From the NCBI GenBank assembly GCA_964528605.1, contig CAZGSV010000006.1:7296-71295 (forward strand): a DNA stretch of 64,000 bases. The letters run 5' to 3'. Below the pieces are notes generated by a model. That model was not told where the DNA came from and did no database searches. It saw only the letters and a program-made list of their open reading frames with translations. Source of the DNA: CAZGSV01 sp964528605. GTDB lineage: Bacteria; Armatimonadota; Zipacnadia; CAZGSV01. This document shows positions 63,683 to 64,000 of this stretch, in pieces. Within the stretch, counting starts at the first letter, position 1. Every line of letters starts with the position of its first letter. Made by a program: the position numbers and the translations under genes.

Positions 63683-64000
63683 TCAATACCGCCGGTGATA
63701 CAGGTGCCATTCGCCCAGAAGCACGGCCAGAGCGAAGAGCGCCAAGTAGGGCCAAAGGTGCTGCTCCACTTTCGGCGGGCCCGTTCCGGCCGCTACCTTA
63801 CGCTCGCCCAGTTTCAGTTCTCCCTTGGGCGACAGGTCGGACTCCTCGGGGTTGCGCAAGTCCACCGCCCAGCGCCATTCCCGGTCGCCCGCCCGCATGT
63901 GGTAGAGCCCAACTCGATTCGTATCGGTGAAGGCCACTTGGCCGCCGGTCGCGGTCACCGTGCGCCGCCGGCCGTCGGGCAGCGTTACTTCGGCCTCGTT
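63683..64000 (-). CDS. Partial BatA/VWA-type protein, C-terminal end
   Basis: The frame is open to the right edge, so only the last 105 residues are visible. It reads VTLPDGRRRTVTATGGQVAFTDTNRVGLYHM, then RNPEESDLSPKGELKLGE and a final membrane helix LWPYLALFALAVLLGEWHLYHRRY. This beta-domain plus C-terminal helix is the usual end of BatA-like VWA proteins with an N-terminal double-transmembrane domain. It precedes the 966-residue VWA gene by 3 bp, so the two are co-translated. Confidence 0.7.
   Translation of the reverse strand, partial: NEAEVTLPDGRRRTVTATGGQVAFTDTNRVGLYHMRAGDREWRWAVDLRNPEESDLSPKGELKLGERKVAAGTGPPKVEQHLWPYLALFALAVLLGEWHLYHRRY

Noticed and set aside
1..64000. tRNA or rRNA genes
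   Set aside because: No T-loop GTTCRANNC with matching acceptor stems and no rRNA-like conserved sequence was found by eye; a covariance-model scan would settle this.

Overview
This window comes from a high-GC bacterial chromosome. I see no rRNA, tRNA, phage module, IS element or CRISPR array. Gene content fits an uncultivated polysaccharide-degrading lineage of the Armatimonadota / Hydrogenedentota / Planctomycetota type: many secreted glycosidase- or lyase-like enzymes, a GxGYxYP protein, a DUF6785-type membrane protein, neutral-ceramidase-like proteins, PHP phosphoesterases and BatA-like double-VWA proteins. This placement is inferred from protein families only. Promoters are sigma70-like (TTGnnn, 16-18 bp spacer, TAnnnT) and strong Shine-Dalgarno sequences choose most starts, several of which are GTG or TTG.

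Layout. 1-2577 (minus): two proteins with DNA-glycosylase-like motifs and an ARPP-1 (DUF6569) protein. 2800-7273 (plus): an alpha/alpha-barrel protein, a secreted penicillin-acylase-type Ntn hydrolase and a PHP phosphoesterase. 7383-17835 (minus): a run of carbohydrate-related genes (GH38-like alpha-mannosidase, PL22-like propeller, esterase, GH32/43-like propeller, PHP phosphoesterase, BNR sialidase-like protein). 18093-24558 (minus): trpEGDCBA, without trpF, preceded by a complete ribosome-mediated attenuator with a Trp-rich leader peptide. 24559-30126: two neutral-ceramidase-like genes, an alpha/alpha-toroid protein and a methyltransferase. 30199-31326 (minus): a GspG-like pseudopilin and a single-unit EamA protein. 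31475-40832 (plus): a large TIM-barrel glycosidase, arsM with a decayed arsN-like remnant, a GH98-like protein and a PcRGLX/YetA-like lyase. 40871-48367 (minus): a seven-gene catabolic operon (two FAD oxidoreductases, a QueG-like Fe-S protein, an ADP-ribosylglycohydrolase-fold protein, an MBL hydrolase, an aldo/keto reductase and a mandelate-racemase-type enolase-superfamily enzyme). 48788-55785 (plus): a PQQ propeller, a methyltransferase-like gene followed by a tandem repeat of its own 3' end, a GxGYxYP protein and a purple-acid-phosphatase-like enzyme with a HEAT-like tail. 55641-64000 (minus): a truncated HepT / intact MntA pair, a second aldo/keto reductase, a GH43-like propeller, the DUF6785 protein, a compact 36-codon gene and two VWA proteins.

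The genes together suggest a cell that digests complex plant or algal glycans, with uronates, rhamnogalacturonan and mannosides as likely targets. It would then handle the products with acid-sugar dehydratase and oxidoreductase chemistry. The most unusual elements are the four-segment trp attenuator, the seven-gene operon, the repeated gene tail at 51117-51442 and the small monocistronic gene at 60503-60613.
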